A program made the position numbers and the translations under genes. 64,000 nt of DNA from Cyclobacteriaceae bacterium (GTDB lineage: Bacteria; Bacteroidota; Bacteroidia; Cytophagales; Cyclobacteriaceae), in the NCBI GenBank assembly GCA_016787665.1, contig JAEUUC010000007.1, positions 186,001-250,000 on the forward strand, read 5' to 3'. Positions 35,885 through 44,847 of the stretch are shown one piece after another. Each line of letters starts with the position of its first letter. The first letter of the stretch is position 1. The notes below the pieces were generated by a model. That model did not search any database, was not told where the DNA came from, and saw nothing but the letters and a program-made list of their open reading frames with translations.

Positions 35885-36721
35885 ATGTCCACCGATTCAA
35901 CGCCCGATGATTTTATCCCCGTACCGATCCCCATGATGGGAGGTGAATCGGGTAAGTGTAAGAGTTGCGGCTCTCCCGTAGTTGGTAAGTTTTGCTCGGA
36001 ATGCGGGCAACGCTCGAATGTGAAGCGAATTACGCTGCGGGAAGGGTGGAATGATTTCTGGAGCCGGGTCTATGGATTCGATGGCATGTTTCCCCGCACG
36101 TTGCGCGACTTGACACTTCGGCCCGGCCACGCTGCGCGAACGTTTATCAACGGCAACCGCGTGATGTACTATGCACCTGTTGGGTACTTTTTCTTCATGA
36201 TCTCGCTGTATTTGATCGTGATGTCTATGCTTTCGATTGATCCGATTGAGCTAACCCGCGAAGCAACATCAAATATCGCTACCGCGAAGCCTGGCAGTGG
36301 GCAGGAAGAGTTTAACACGAGTATGGCACATTGGCTCAACGATAACCAGCGGTTGGTATCTTTTCTTTTCATTCCGATTCAGGTGCTTTGGCTGGTGGCA
36401 TTGTTTCGTAAGAGTGCACTGAATTTTTTAGAGCATTCAGTTATGGTGCTGTACACGCAGGGGCATGTCCAGTGGATTAGTATCGTTTTTCTCTTTGTCT
36501 TCAAATTCACCGGCTATTTCCCCGATTTTTCTCTTTTGTTGCTGTTTCAGTTTGTCTATTTCTGTGTGGCCAGTGTGCAGTTGTACGACATGTACAAGCC
36601 GGTCAGTGCCGTGCTTCGTGCAATTTTCAGTCAGATTTTGTTTTTGATTTCACTGATCCTTACGATTTCCGTGATTATTGCGGTTGTCATCGCACTGAAT
36701 CCTGAGATGATCGAAAATTAG
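35885..36721 (+). CDS. DUF3667 family membrane protein with zinc ribbon
   Basis: A 278-residue protein. Residues 21-40 form a zinc-ribbon with two CxxC pairs (CKSCGSPVVGKFCSECGQ). After a conserved basic/aromatic region (LREGWNDFWSRVYGFDGMF, DLTLRPGHAARTFINGNRV) come about five transmembrane helices. This architecture is the DUF3667 family, common in Bacteroidota and of unknown function. It is transcribed divergently from the carotenoid genes. The stop is followed by the palindromic promoter region of the small-gene cluster. Confidence 0.88.
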   Translation: MSTDSTPDDFIPVPIPMMGGESGKCKSCGSPVVGKFCSECGQRSNVKRITLREGWNDFWSRVYGFDGMFPRTLRDLTLRPGHAARTFINGNRVMYYAPVGYFFFMISLYLIVMSMLSIDPIELTREATSNIATAKPGSGQEEFNTSMAHWLNDNQRLVSFLFIPIQVLWLVALFRKSALNFLEHSVMVLYTQGHVQWISIVFLFVFKFTGYFPDFSLLLLFQFVYFCVASVQLYDMYKPVSAVLRAIFSQILFLISLILTISVIIAVVIALNPEMIEN

Positions 36722-36740
36722 CCCATCCAATAACAAAATA

Positions 36741-36785
36741 TTTGATGGTTCGTTAGTAATACTGTTATATTTGACAGTATTACTA
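36741..36785 (+). promoter_or_regulatory. Promoter embedded in a perfect 12-bp palindrome (candidate operator)
   Basis: TAGTAATACTGT (36754-36765) is exactly inverted as ACAGTATTACTA (36774-36785). The 8-base spacer is TATATTTG, an exact -7 element (TAnnTTTG), and TTTG at 36741-36744 stands 21 bases upstream as the -33 box. The arrangement is what a dimeric repressor covering the -7 region would use. A start codon follows at 36790. Confidence 0.7.
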
Positions 36786-36789
36786 GTAG

Positions 36790-37083
36790 ATGCGGTTTTC
36801 AGCATTTTTTGCCTGTTTTCTATCCTTTTTGCTGATATTTTCCTCAGCACAGCCGCTTTTTGCCGGTATGCTTCCGTCCGAGGCGATGGAAGAGTCGGTT
36901 TCGTCATCCGAGGTTGAGGTGGTTCAGGTTGCCGCACGAGCGGTTCGTAGCCCGGTGCCGGTCCGGTTCACACCGCCTGCCTTTGGTCCCGAACCGGTGA
37001 AACCCAGCGTGCACCAGCCACGTGTTTTTTTTCCTTCTGTTCGTCTACCTCTGTTTCTTCTACACTGCCGGCTAACGTTGTGA
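36790..37083 (+). CDS. Short exported protein of unknown function behind the palindromic promoter
   Basis: A 97-residue reading frame with a good signal peptide (FFACFLSFLLIFSSAQPLFA) followed by a short acidic and proline-rich segment. I do not recognise it. The ATG lies 4 bases after the palindrome at 36754-36785, so it would be translated from a very short leader. The hydrophobic, low-complexity C-terminus (PSVRLPLFLLHC) weakens the case for a folded domain; the transcript could also act as a leader for the following small genes. The coding call rests on the signal peptide plus the promoter. Confidence 0.45.
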   Translation: MRFSAFFACFLSFLLIFSSAQPLFAGMLPSEAMEESVSSSEVEVVQVAARAVRSPVPVRFTPPAFGPEPVKPSVHQPRVFFPSVRLPLFLLHCRLTL

Positions 37084-37184
37084 GCCCACTGGTCAGCCTC
37101 TTTCGCTAGGGGGGTGCCGCGTCCGCTGCAAGTGGTTTGCGGTTTAATCAGAATCTCATTTTCAAAAAGCTAACCGTTACTGTC

Positions 37185-37403
37185 ATGAAATGGATCGTAT
37201 TGGAGGACAACCCTCGTGATGTAGGGTATGTGCCGGTCATCATAGCTCCGGCCGACAAAAAGCTGCAAGTGGAGCAAGGGGCATGTTCTGTTTTTCAAAA
37301 TAGCGAACTGGCTATGGATCACGCACGCCAGCTTCGCGAACGTTTCCGGGTGCCCCAGATTAAACTTTTTTACTCGGAGGATTTGCATGCCTCTTTGATC
37401 TAA
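37185..37403 (+). CDS. 72-residue protein of unknown function
   Basis: Starting at ATG 37185 (MKWIVLEDNPRDVGYVP), this small soluble protein has a beta-strand start, a central VFQNSELAMDHARQLRERF helix, and a closing IKLFYSEDL strand. The composition is that of a folded domain. An in-frame ATG at 37137 would add 16 residues. No family is recognised. It is the second of three small plus-strand genes between DUF3667 and tesA. Confidence 0.6.
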   Translation: MKWIVLEDNPRDVGYVPVIIAPADKKLQVEQGACSVFQNSELAMDHARQLRERFRVPQIKLFYSEDLHASLI

Positions 37404-37467
37404 CAGCATGCGGCCAGGCAAAACCGAACGAAGTAAGTGTAAGAATCAGACAACTACCCGTGACACT

Positions 37468-37587
37468 ATGAAACACATTGAAGAGAAAATAAAAAGTTTA
37501 GAGCGTACACGCATAAGCAAACAGCAAAAACTCGAGCTGCAACGCTTGTACCGATTGTATGATCTGCTGTCTATTCGGTTGGAGTAG
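37468..37587 (+). CDS. 39-residue basic helical small protein
   Basis: ATG 37468 to TAG 37587 encodes a 39-residue peptide that is almost entirely amphipathic helix (MKHIEEKIKSLERTRIS, then QQKLELQRLYRLYDLL). An in-frame ATG at 37408 would give 59 residues. It is too short for usual gene callers, but the heptad-like leucine spacing and position after the 72-residue gene make it plausible. It might be a coiled-coil partner; the function is unknown. It ends 5 bases before the convergent tesA stop. Confidence 0.4.
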   Translation: MKHIEEKIKSLERTRISKQQKLELQRLYRLYDLLSIRLE

Positions 37588-37592
37588 CCAGC

Positions 37593-38207
37593 CTACAAGA
37601 TTTTTTCAATAAAGGACTGCACATGCCGGGCCACCAATTGGTGGCCCTTGGCATTGGGATGAATGCCATCGGCCTGGTTTAGTTTTTCGTCACCGGCAAC
37701 GCCCTCCAGCAGAAATGGAATTAACGTGGCCCCGTTGGCTCGCGCCAGCTCCGGATAGATCTTTTTAAACTCGTCAGCGTACGTCTTGCCCATGTTGGGG
37801 GGCACCATCATACCGGCCATCACGATTTTAGCGTTGGGGTACTTCGCTTTCACTTTGTCGATAATGCGTTGAAGGTTCTGGCGGGTATCGGTTACCGGTA
37901 ATCCACGCAATCCATCATTGGCTCCCAATTCGAGCACAAAAACATCAACGGGTTGCCTCAGAATCCAGTCGATGCGGGAGAGCCCGCCTGCTGACGTCTC
38001 GCCACTAAGTCCGGCATTGACAGCCTTGACCTCTTTACCTTGTTTACGTAAATTTTGTTCAATCAGGGCTGGGAAGGCCTCTTCGGGCGAGAGCCCATAT
38101 CCCGCGGTCAGGCTGTCGCCAAAAAAAAGAATGGTCTTGGGCGGAGCCACGCTCCAGGACGTACCCAGCAACACAATAAAAAGCATGATCTTCGCGACTG
38201 CCATCAT
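37593..38207 (-). CDS. tesA: GDSL/SGNH family arylesterase-lysophospholipase (TesA-like)
   Basis: A 204-residue exported SGNH hydrolase. After a signal segment (IMLFIVLLGTSWSVAPP) block I is FFGDSLTAGYGL with the nucleophile serine, block III is ELGANDGLRGLP, and block V is DGIHPNAKGHQLVA with catalytic Asp and His. This matches E. coli TesA, a periplasmic multifunctional thioesterase/lysophospholipase. It is divergent from a ybbA/ybbP-type ABC system, the same arrangement as in E. coli, which supports the orthology call. Confidence 0.9.
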   Translation of the reverse strand: MMAVAKIMLFIVLLGTSWSVAPPKTILFFGDSLTAGYGLSPEEAFPALIEQNLRKQGKEVKAVNAGLSGETSAGGLSRIDWILRQPVDVFVLELGANDGLRGLPVTDTRQNLQRIIDKVKAKYPNAKIVMAGMMVPPNMGKTYADEFKKIYPELARANGATLIPFLLEGVAGDEKLNQADGIHPNAKGHQLVARHVQSFIEKIL

Positions 38208-38210
38208 AAG

Positions 38211-38232
38211 AAATTGTTAATTGAAACAATTT
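38211..38232. promoter_or_regulatory. Inverted repeat in the tesA/ybbA intergenic region
   Basis: AAATTGTT (38211-38218) and AACAATTT (38225-38232) are exact inversions separated by 6 bases, just upstream of the tesA start on one side and 45 bases before ybbA on the other. It could be an operator; no flanking promoter consensus was recognised. Confidence 0.35.
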
Positions 38233-38276
38233 TACGGGTAAAAACGATTTAAAGATTTAAACTTCCCAATAAAATC

Positions 38277-38969
38277 ATGCCGGATATTGTACTTGCTGCC
38301 GAGAACCTGACGAAATCCTTCCCGTCAGGCGAACGAGAGATTGTCGTTTTGGACCACGTGTCGTTTACCGTTCGCCAGGGCGAGGCCGTTTCGATCATTG
38401 GCCCGTCCGGAAGTGGTAAAACGACTTTGCTCGGACTTTGTGCAGGGCTGGACGTGGCAACCTCAGGCACGTTATCGCTGATGGGCTTTAAGCTTAACGC
38501 GATGGATGAGGATGACCGCGCTTATGTCCGGAATCAGTTCATCGGTTTTGTATTTCAGAATTTCCAGTTGCTGGCCACGCTCACCGCGCTGGAAAATGTG
38601 ATGGTGCCACTCGAGCTAAGAGGCGAAAAGGGCGTGGAGGCCCGTGCGCGCGAACTGTTGGAACGGGTGGGGCTTGGCGACCGCACGCATCATTACCCCT
38701 CGCAGCTTTCCGGTGGTGAGCAGCAGCGCGTGGCCATTGCCCGGGCTTTTATTACAGCCCCGAAAGTTCTGTTTGCCGATGAGCCGACCGGAAACCTGGA
38801 CGAGGAAAATGCGACCCGCATTACCGAGCTGCTTTTTCAAATCAACCGGGAGGAAAAGACCACACTTGTGCTCGTTACTCATAATCTTGAACTGGCCGAA
38901 CGAACCGAACGAATACTTCAAATGAAGGGCGGTAAATTGGTTAACGAGCGTATCCTTACCGTTGCATGA
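38277..38969 (+). CDS. ybbA: ABC transporter ATP-binding protein (YbbA/LolD-like)
   Basis: A 230-residue ATPase of the MacB/LolD class. Walker A is GPSGSGKTT near residue 43, the signature is [15 protein letters not shown], and Walker B is [16 protein letters not shown], followed by [12 protein letters not shown]. The class motif [21 protein letters not shown] is present. It overlaps the permease start by 4 bases (ATGA). In E. coli, YbbA pairs with YbbP and sits beside tesA; the same order here supports the name. The substrate is not established. Confidence 0.9.
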   Translation: MPDIVLAAENLTKSFPSGEREIVVLDHVSFTVRQGEAVSIIGPSGSGKTTLLGLCAGLDVATSGTLSLMGFKLNAMDEDDRAYVRNQFIGFVFQNFQLLATLTALENVMVPLELRGEKGVEARARELLERVGLGDRTHHYPSQLSGGEQQRVAIARAFITAPKVLFADEPTGNLDEENATRITELLFQINREEKTTLVLVTHNLELAERTERILQMKGGKLVNERILTVA

Positions 38970-41536
38970 TCGAATATATCATTAAGATCAAGCGAAAGAC
39001 GAAAAGTTTGCTTCGCGATCCGTGGGTGTGGCGTATGGCCTGGCGCGATGGGCGCCACAATGCTTCGCGCTTGTTCCTGTTTATTGCATCCATGATCACG
39101 GGAATTGCGGCCGTGGTGGCCATCTCGTCCCTGAACTACTCCATGCAGCAGGAGTTAAACCGAAATGCGAAGGAGTTGTTGGGCGCAGATCTGGTGATCA
39201 AGAGTAATAAGAAATTTGACAGCACCTTCACGGCCCTGCTCGACTCGGCAGCCGTTCAGCAGGCAGCCAATGCCGACATGGCCTCCATGGTGATGTTTAT
39301 GAATACCGGCCAGTCACGCCTGGTCAAACTCACCGCACTCGAAGGGGATTTTCCGTTTTACGGTGATCTCATTACGCTGCCAGATGACTCCTACGCCAAA
39401 GTCCGCACGGGGCGTTACGCCATGTTGGACGAATCGCTGGCCACCCAGTATGAAGTGAGTTCAGATGATTCCATCAAAGTGGGCAGTTCCATTTTCCGCG
39501 TGGCCGGGGTCGTGCGCAAGATTCCGGGTGGCGGAGAGCTGACCTCCACCATTGCACCAGTCGTGTATATCGCTTTCTCTGAACTGGATTCCACTGGGCT
39601 GGTTCAGTATGGCAGCCGCGTGAACTATAATCTGTTTGTCAAAACGAAGACGGAGCAAGAAACGACCGACTTGCTCAAACGGCTTCGGCCGGAGATGAAG
39701 CAGCGGGCTTATTCGTTCGACACGGTAGAAGAGCGGAAGAATGATCTGGGTGACGGCTTCCGATCGGTATATCGCTTTTTCTCACTACTCGCTTTTGTGG
39801 CGTTGGTGTTAGGTTGCATCGGTGTGGCCAGTTCGGTTCACATCTATGCACGGGAGAAGCGAGACGAGGTTGCCATCCTGCGCTGCGTAGGTAGTTCCGG
39901 CTGGCAGGCATTCAATATCTACTTCATTCAGGTATTTGCTCTGGGTCTGGCGGGCAGTGTGCTGGGTGCCGCTTTAGGCGTAGGTCTTCAACAACTCATA
40001 CCGTTGGCTTTCGGGGATCTTTTGCCCGTGGAGTTGAAGTTCAATGTTCAATGGGTAGCTGTTGGTGAAGGTTTGATTCTGGGTGTTTTGATCTCCGTAC
40101 TGTTCACCGTGCTTCCCTTGGTGGCCGTTCGGTTTGTTCCACCTTTGTCTGTGTTGCGCACGGACTTCAACGCTGAACGTGTAATTTCCAAGACGAAGAT
40201 CGTTACCCTTTTTCTGATTGTTTTATTTCCGGTGTTAGCCGCAGCTTACCAAACCCGAAGCTTTTTGGCAGGCAGTCTCTTCACGGCTGGATTAGCCGTG
40301 GCCCTTGGGGCGCTTACCGCAGTTGCCGCAGTATTGCTTTGGATGATCAAACGGTATTTTCCGCGCAGAGCCTCGTTCATCTGGCGGCACGGGATGGCCA
40401 ATCTTTTCCGGCCAAACAACCAAACCCGTGTTATGCTGGTCACCATTGGCCTCGGGGCTTTTATTATTTCAACGCTTAATATTATTCAAAGCAGCTTGCT
40501 TAACCAGGTTGAGTTTACCGGCAACAGCAATCAGTCCAATACGATTCTATTTGATATTCAATCTTCGCAGCGCGAAGGCGTACTGAAACTTATGGATCAG
40601 TACCAACTGCCGCGGAACCAGGTGGTGCCGATTATTACCTGTCGGCTGGCTTCTGTCAAGGGTGTGCCGGTTGAACAAATTCAGAAAGACACTTCGCTGA
40701 GAATTCCCAACTGGGCGCTTACGCGCGAGTACCGGGTTACGTATCGCGACTCCCTTCATCTCTCGGAGGAGTTGGTCAAAGGGAAAATTCAGTGGCGTGG
40801 GGGTGGAGTGGTAGACTCAGTGGGTGTCACCATTTCCGATGGCATGCAAGAAACCCTCCGGCTGGATGTGGGCGATTCGCTCGTGTTCGATGTGCAAGGG
40901 GTGCCGATACGAACCTTCATCAGCGGCATTCGCAAGGTCGACTGGCCGAAGGACCCTCCGAACTTCATATTTGTTTTTCCCACGGGAGTCCTGGAAGCTG
41001 CCCCGCAAATTTGGGTAGCCGCTACACGAATCACGGACACCCAGAACGCCAATCGATTTCAACAGGAATTGGTGATGAGTTATCCCAACGTATCGCTCAT
41101 CGATCTCCGGTTGATCCTATCGACTATAGACGAACTGTTCGGTAAAGTGGCCGTAGTCGTTCGCTTTCTGGCGTTATTCAGCATCATCACGGGTCTGGTG
41201 GTGCTAGCGGGTGCCGTGTTGAACAGTCGCTTCGCCCGCGTGAAAGAAAATGTGTTATTGCGCACAGTAGGGGCCCGGCAGCGCCAGATTGTTCGCATCA
41301 CCTTGATTGAGTATGGATATCTTGGTCTGTTCGCTGCACTCACGGGCATGGTCTTGTCGCTGGCGGCCGGTTGGTTGTTGGCCACCTTCTTTTTCGAAAT
41401 TAAGTTTGCGGTGGATGTACTTGAACTGCTCGCAATTGCTGCAGGCGTCATGCTGCTCACGGTGTTCATCGGCTGGTTTAATTCCCGTAGCGTGTTAAAC
41501 ACGCCACCTTTGCAGGTATTGCGAAGGGAGGGTTGA
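38966..41536 (+). CDS. ybbP: FtsX/YbbP-type ABC permease (duplicated FtsX domains)
   Basis: An 856-residue inner-membrane protein with the MacB-family 'ten-helix' plan: a first helix near residues 35-55, an extracytoplasmic domain, three helices with FtsX signature (ARAEKRDEVAILRCVGSSG written as YAREKRDEVAILRCVG) near 280-440, a short middle pair, a second periplasmic domain, and a closing FtsX block with VLLRTVGARQRQIV near 770. It ends in NTPPLQVLRREG. It is translationally coupled to the ATPase gene upstream. Family knowledge makes it a lipid or lipoprotein-related exporter component, but this is inference. Confidence 0.92.
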   Translation: MIEYIIKIKRKTKSLLRDPWVWRMAWRDGRHNASRLFLFIASMITGIAAVVAISSLNYSMQQELNRNAKELLGADLVIKSNKKFDSTFTALLDSAAVQQAANADMASMVMFMNTGQSRLVKLTALEGDFPFYGDLITLPDDSYAKVRTGRYAMLDESLATQYEVSSDDSIKVGSSIFRVAGVVRKIPGGGELTSTIAPVVYIAFSELDSTGLVQYGSRVNYNLFVKTKTEQETTDLLKRLRPEMKQRAYSFDTVEERKNDLGDGFRSVYRFFSLLAFVALVLGCIGVASSVHIYAREKRDEVAILRCVGSSGWQAFNIYFIQVFALGLAGSVLGAALGVGLQQLIPLAFGDLLPVELKFNVQWVAVGEGLILGVLISVLFTVLPLVAVRFVPPLSVLRTDFNAERVISKTKIVTLFLIVLFPVLAAAYQTRSFLAGSLFTAGLAVALGALTAVAAVLLWMIKRYFPRRASFIWRHGMANLFRPNNQTRVMLVTIGLGAFIISTLNIIQSSLLNQVEFTGNSNQSNTILFDIQSSQREGVLKLMDQYQLPRNQVVPIITCRLASVKGVPVEQIQKDTSLRIPNWALTREYRVTYRDSLHLSEELVKGKIQWRGGGVVDSVGVTISDGMQETLRLDVGDSLVFDVQGVPIRTFISGIRKVDWPKDPPNFIFVFPTGVLEAAPQIWVAATRITDTQNANRFQQELVMSYPNVSLIDLRLILSTIDELFGKVAVVVRFLALFSIITGLVVLAGAVLNSRFARVKENVLLRTVGARQRQIVRITLIEYGYLGLFAALTGMVLSLAAGWLLATFFFEIKFAVDVLELLAIAAGVMLLTVFIGWFNSRSVLNTPPLQVLRREG

Positions 41537-41574
41537 TTGGAGTTACTAAATCGGGGTATCTTGTATGCACATTT

Positions 41575-44500
41575 ATGCAAACTGCCGGGCTACTGTGTGG
41601 GTTACTCTGTTGCATTTCGTTTGCCGCTTGGGGTCAGAATGCCCAACTTCATTGGATTGAAAACAAAGGCCAATGGTCCCCTGACTATGATGCCATGGCC
41701 CGCGTGCCGGGCGGCCGGGTGTACATCAATCACGAGGGATTTTCAGTGCTTTTGGTGGACGAGGCCAGGTTACACGAACTGCACGAACAGCCGTACCAGT
41801 GCTTTTTAGAGTCGCAGGCCTATGTGCCCACGGAGGAATCAATCCGGATGCATGCTTTACGTTTTCGTTGGGTGCACACACGGGCATCCGCGGCCCGTTT
41901 CTCGGGCCTGCTTCCGGTTTACTACAATTATTTCCTCGGGAGTGATTCTGCGCACTGGGCTTCTGAGGTAAGGTCGTATGGCGAGGTATCCTATGATAAT
42001 GTTTATCAAGGCATTGACGTACGGGTGAAGGCATGGGGGCAGCACATCAAGTATGATTGGATCGTTCGGGCAGGCGCGGATGCCCAAGAAGTTCAGTATG
42101 CCTTGGAGGGCGCTTCGGGAGTTGAGATTCGGGAGGGTGACCTGATTGTACACACGACCCTGGGTATACTGGCCGAGGGACGCCCGGTAGCCTATCAAGT
42201 AGTCGATGGTGTGCGCTGCGAAGTTCCCTGCGAGTTTAGGGTTCAAAAAGGATCGGTTGGTTTTGAGTTTCCTGACGGATACGATCGTAACTATGACCTG
42301 ATCATTGATCCGGTCTTGATTTTTTCAACATACTCAGGATCAACGGCCGACAATTGGGGAAGTACAGCTACACCGGGCGAACGAGGTACGCTCTACTCGG
42401 CCGGAGTGACTAATCATCAGTTTGGCGGTGAGTTTCCGGCCACACCCGGAGCTTTTGAAGTTGACTACCAGGGCGACTATGATATCGCCATCCTGAAGTA
42501 TGACTCGGCCGGGACTCAACTCCTTTATGCTGCTTACCTGGGCGGTGCAAGCGCTGATTCGCCTCATAGTTTGGTGGTGGCCGGAAACGAAGATCTGCTG
42601 GTGCTCGGGACAACCAGTTCATCCGATTTTCCGACAACGCCAGGGTCTTTCGATCGGTTGTTTGGTGGTGGCACTCCGCAAAGCAATGTGATCAACTATC
42701 CAAATGGTTCTGATATCATCTTGAGTCGGATCAGCCGCGATGGCACACAGTTGAAAGCAAGTACCTATTTGGGGGGATCATCAAATGACGGCCTGAACCC
42801 ATCGGGCGGTGCATTGGTCCGCAACTATGGTGACCAGTTACGAGGTGATATCATTGAGAACTCCCGGGGGGAAATTTTCATTAGCTCGGTAACATCGTCC
42901 TCCGATTTCCCTGCGATCAATAGTTTTAGTACAACTTATCGGGGTGGGGCAACGGATGCACTGATCGCGAAACTTTCGGCTGATTTGACCACGCTGAGCT
43001 GGAGTGCGTTCCTTGGTGGCAATCAGGCAGATGCTTCCCACTCCATTCAGGTAGATTGGTTAGATCATTTGTTTGTGGCAGGGGGTACTGCCAGTTTCAA
43101 TTTTCCTGCAACAGCCGGGGTTTATCAGCCTTCTTTTGGGGGTGCAGTAGATGGCTTTGTTGCCCGTATCCGCGGCAATGGCGCAGAGATTATGTCGTCT
43201 ACGTTCACCGGTACAGCGAATTACAATCAAATCTACTTTCTTGGTATCAGCACATCCCGAGAGGTGTATGTGTATGGGCAGACGGTGGGACCTTTTCCGG
43301 TATCGACCGGAGTTTACTCCAATCCGAATAGCGGTCAATTTATTCAGAAGTTTGACTCGACTTTGCGAGTGCTGCAGTTCAGCACCGTGGTGGGTGCCGG
43401 TCGGGGCATACCCGACATTTCGCCCACCGCATTTCTGGTGAACGATTGTAACAATTTGTATTTGTCAGGCTGGGGTGGCGGCATCAATCAGCTTTTGGGA
43501 TTTTGGAACAGTTCAACTGCGGGTATGCCGGTGACACCTAATGCATTTCAGGCGACCACCAGCGGATCAGACTTTTATTTCATGGTATTGACTGCCGATG
43601 CCTCGCAGTTTTTGTACGGCACCTTTCTCGGTGGAAGTCAGTCTAAAACTCACGTGGATGGCGGCACCAGTCGTTTTGACAAGGGGGGCGTGGTCTATCA
43701 TGCTGTGTGTTCGGGCTGCGCAGCCTTCAATTCAACAGGGGGACCCACGTCTGATTTCCCCACCACGGCAAATGCGTGGAGTCGATTCAATCAAAGCGCA
43801 AACTGCAATAATGCTGCATTCAAATTTGACTTGTCATTGCTGCGGGCTGCCTTGCAAACGAACTCGGCCCGGCTTGACCAGCCTGGAATAACTCAGCTTT
43901 GTTTAGGTGATACACTGGCGCTGCAAAATTTCAGCATTGGAGGGCGTTTGTTTGAATGGCGGCTGGGCGATGCAACCGAAGTTACCCGCACGGACACTTC
44001 CTTTTTTAAACATCGCTATCGAAGTCCCGGCATCTATCGAATTACATTAGTGGCTATTGATGAGGGTACTTGTAAGGGGGTGGATTCCGTAAGTACATCT
44101 GTCCGGGTGATTGCGCCTTTGGGCATAGCACAGCCAGACGCACTGGCCTGTGCGCAACAGCCGATCCAACTTTCGGCATCCGGGGGCGTAAGTTACCGTT
44201 GGCAAAATGAAGATGGTGAGCTATTGTCGACACAACCCGTTTTCAGCTTTGTTCCTGTCCGGGATGAAGCCATTCGTGCGGTTATTCAAGACCATAATGG
44301 CTGCGTTGTCATTGATACGGTCAACCTTAAGGTGACGCCAGCCCTGTCCATTCGGTTTGACCTTCAGGAGGAGTTCGACTGCTTTAGCCTGCCCATCGTT
44401 ACCGTGACAGGTAATGTTAAGGGTAACTCTGATAACACATGGATAGACTTTGGTGACGGGACTCGGGTGCCCGGAGCAAGTGCTACTCATCATTATCAAA

Positions 44501-44847
44501 ACGAAGGAGTATTCACCGTGAAACTTATTGGTCAAACGGCAAACTGTCTTTACGATTCAGCGGCTGTGCAGCCTATTCGGGCTGTTAAGGTGCCAAACGT
44601 GATTACGCCCGGAGCCGTTGATGGCCGCAATGATTTCTTTCAAGTCATGTGGGGTGATGAAATACCGGCTGCCCGCGGCTCGCGTGTTGAGTTGAAAATA
44701 CTAAACCGCTGGGGTAAGACCCTTTATGCGAGTGACGATTACCGAAATGACTGGAGCGGGGCGGATTTGGCTGATGGCGTATACTACTACGATGTCGATG
44801 TTGTTGGAGTTAGTAAGTGCAGGGGCTGGTTTCAGATCGTGCGGTGA
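41575..44847 (+). CDS. Secreted SBBP-repeat/PKD protein with T9SS type B (gliding-associated CHU_C) sorting domain
   Basis: A 1090-residue exported protein. ATG 41575 is chosen because it opens directly into a signal peptide (LLCGLLCCISFAAWGQ); an in-frame TTG at 41533 would overlap ybbP. An N-terminal ~230-residue domain (HWIENKGQWSPDYDAMARV, ending NYDLIIDPVLIFSTYSG in part) is followed by SBBP-type beta-propeller repeats (AYLGGASADSPHSL, TYLGGSSNDG, AFLGGNQADASHS), a PKD-like domain around 790-850 and another near 950-1000. The end (VPNVITPGAVDGRNDFF, LKILNRWGKTLY, ADGVYYYDV) is the CHU_C type B sorting domain. Its partners are unknown. Confidence 0.9.
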   Translation: MQTAGLLCGLLCCISFAAWGQNAQLHWIENKGQWSPDYDAMARVPGGRVYINHEGFSVLLVDEARLHELHEQPYQCFLESQAYVPTEESIRMHALRFRWVHTRASAARFSGLLPVYYNYFLGSDSAHWASEVRSYGEVSYDNVYQGIDVRVKAWGQHIKYDWIVRAGADAQEVQYALEGASGVEIREGDLIVHTTLGILAEGRPVAYQVVDGVRCEVPCEFRVQKGSVGFEFPDGYDRNYDLIIDPVLIFSTYSGSTADNWGSTATPGERGTLYSAGVTNHQFGGEFPATPGAFEVDYQGDYDIAILKYDSAGTQLLYAAYLGGASADSPHSLVVAGNEDLLVLGTTSSSDFPTTPGSFDRLFGGGTPQSNVINYPNGSDIILSRISRDGTQLKASTYLGGSSNDGLNPSGGALVRNYGDQLRGDIIENSRGEIFISSVTSSSDFPAINSFSTTYRGGATDALIAKLSADLTTLSWSAFLGGNQADASHSIQVDWLDHLFVAGGTASFNFPATAGVYQPSFGGAVDGFVARIRGNGAEIMSSTFTGTANYNQIYFLGISTSREVYVYGQTVGPFPVSTGVYSNPNSGQFIQKFDSTLRVLQFSTVVGAGRGIPDISPTAFLVNDCNNLYLSGWGGGINQLLGFWNSSTAGMPVTPNAFQATTSGSDFYFMVLTADASQFLYGTFLGGSQSKTHVDGGTSRFDKGGVVYHAVCSGCAAFNSTGGPTSDFPTTANAWSRFNQSANCNNAAFKFDLSLLRAALQTNSARLDQPGITQLCLGDTLALQNFSIGGRLFEWRLGDATEVTRTDTSFFKHRYRSPGIYRITLVAIDEGTCKGVDSVSTSVRVIAPLGIAQPDALACAQQPIQLSASGGVSYRWQNEDGELLSTQPVFSFVPVRDEAIRAVIQDHNGCVVIDTVNLKVTPALSIRFDLQEEFDCFSLPIVTVTGNVKGNSDNTWIDFGDGTRVPGASATHHYQNEGVFTVKLIGQTANCLYDSAAVQPIRAVKVPNVITPGAVDGRNDFFQVMWGDEIPAARGSRVELKILNRWGKTLYASDDYRNDWSGADLADGVYYYDVDVVGVSKCRGWFQIVR

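Noticed and set aside
36650..36937. Minus-strand frame across the palindromic promoter
   Set aside because: Overlaps the end of DUF3667 and the promoter; low-complexity composition, no support.
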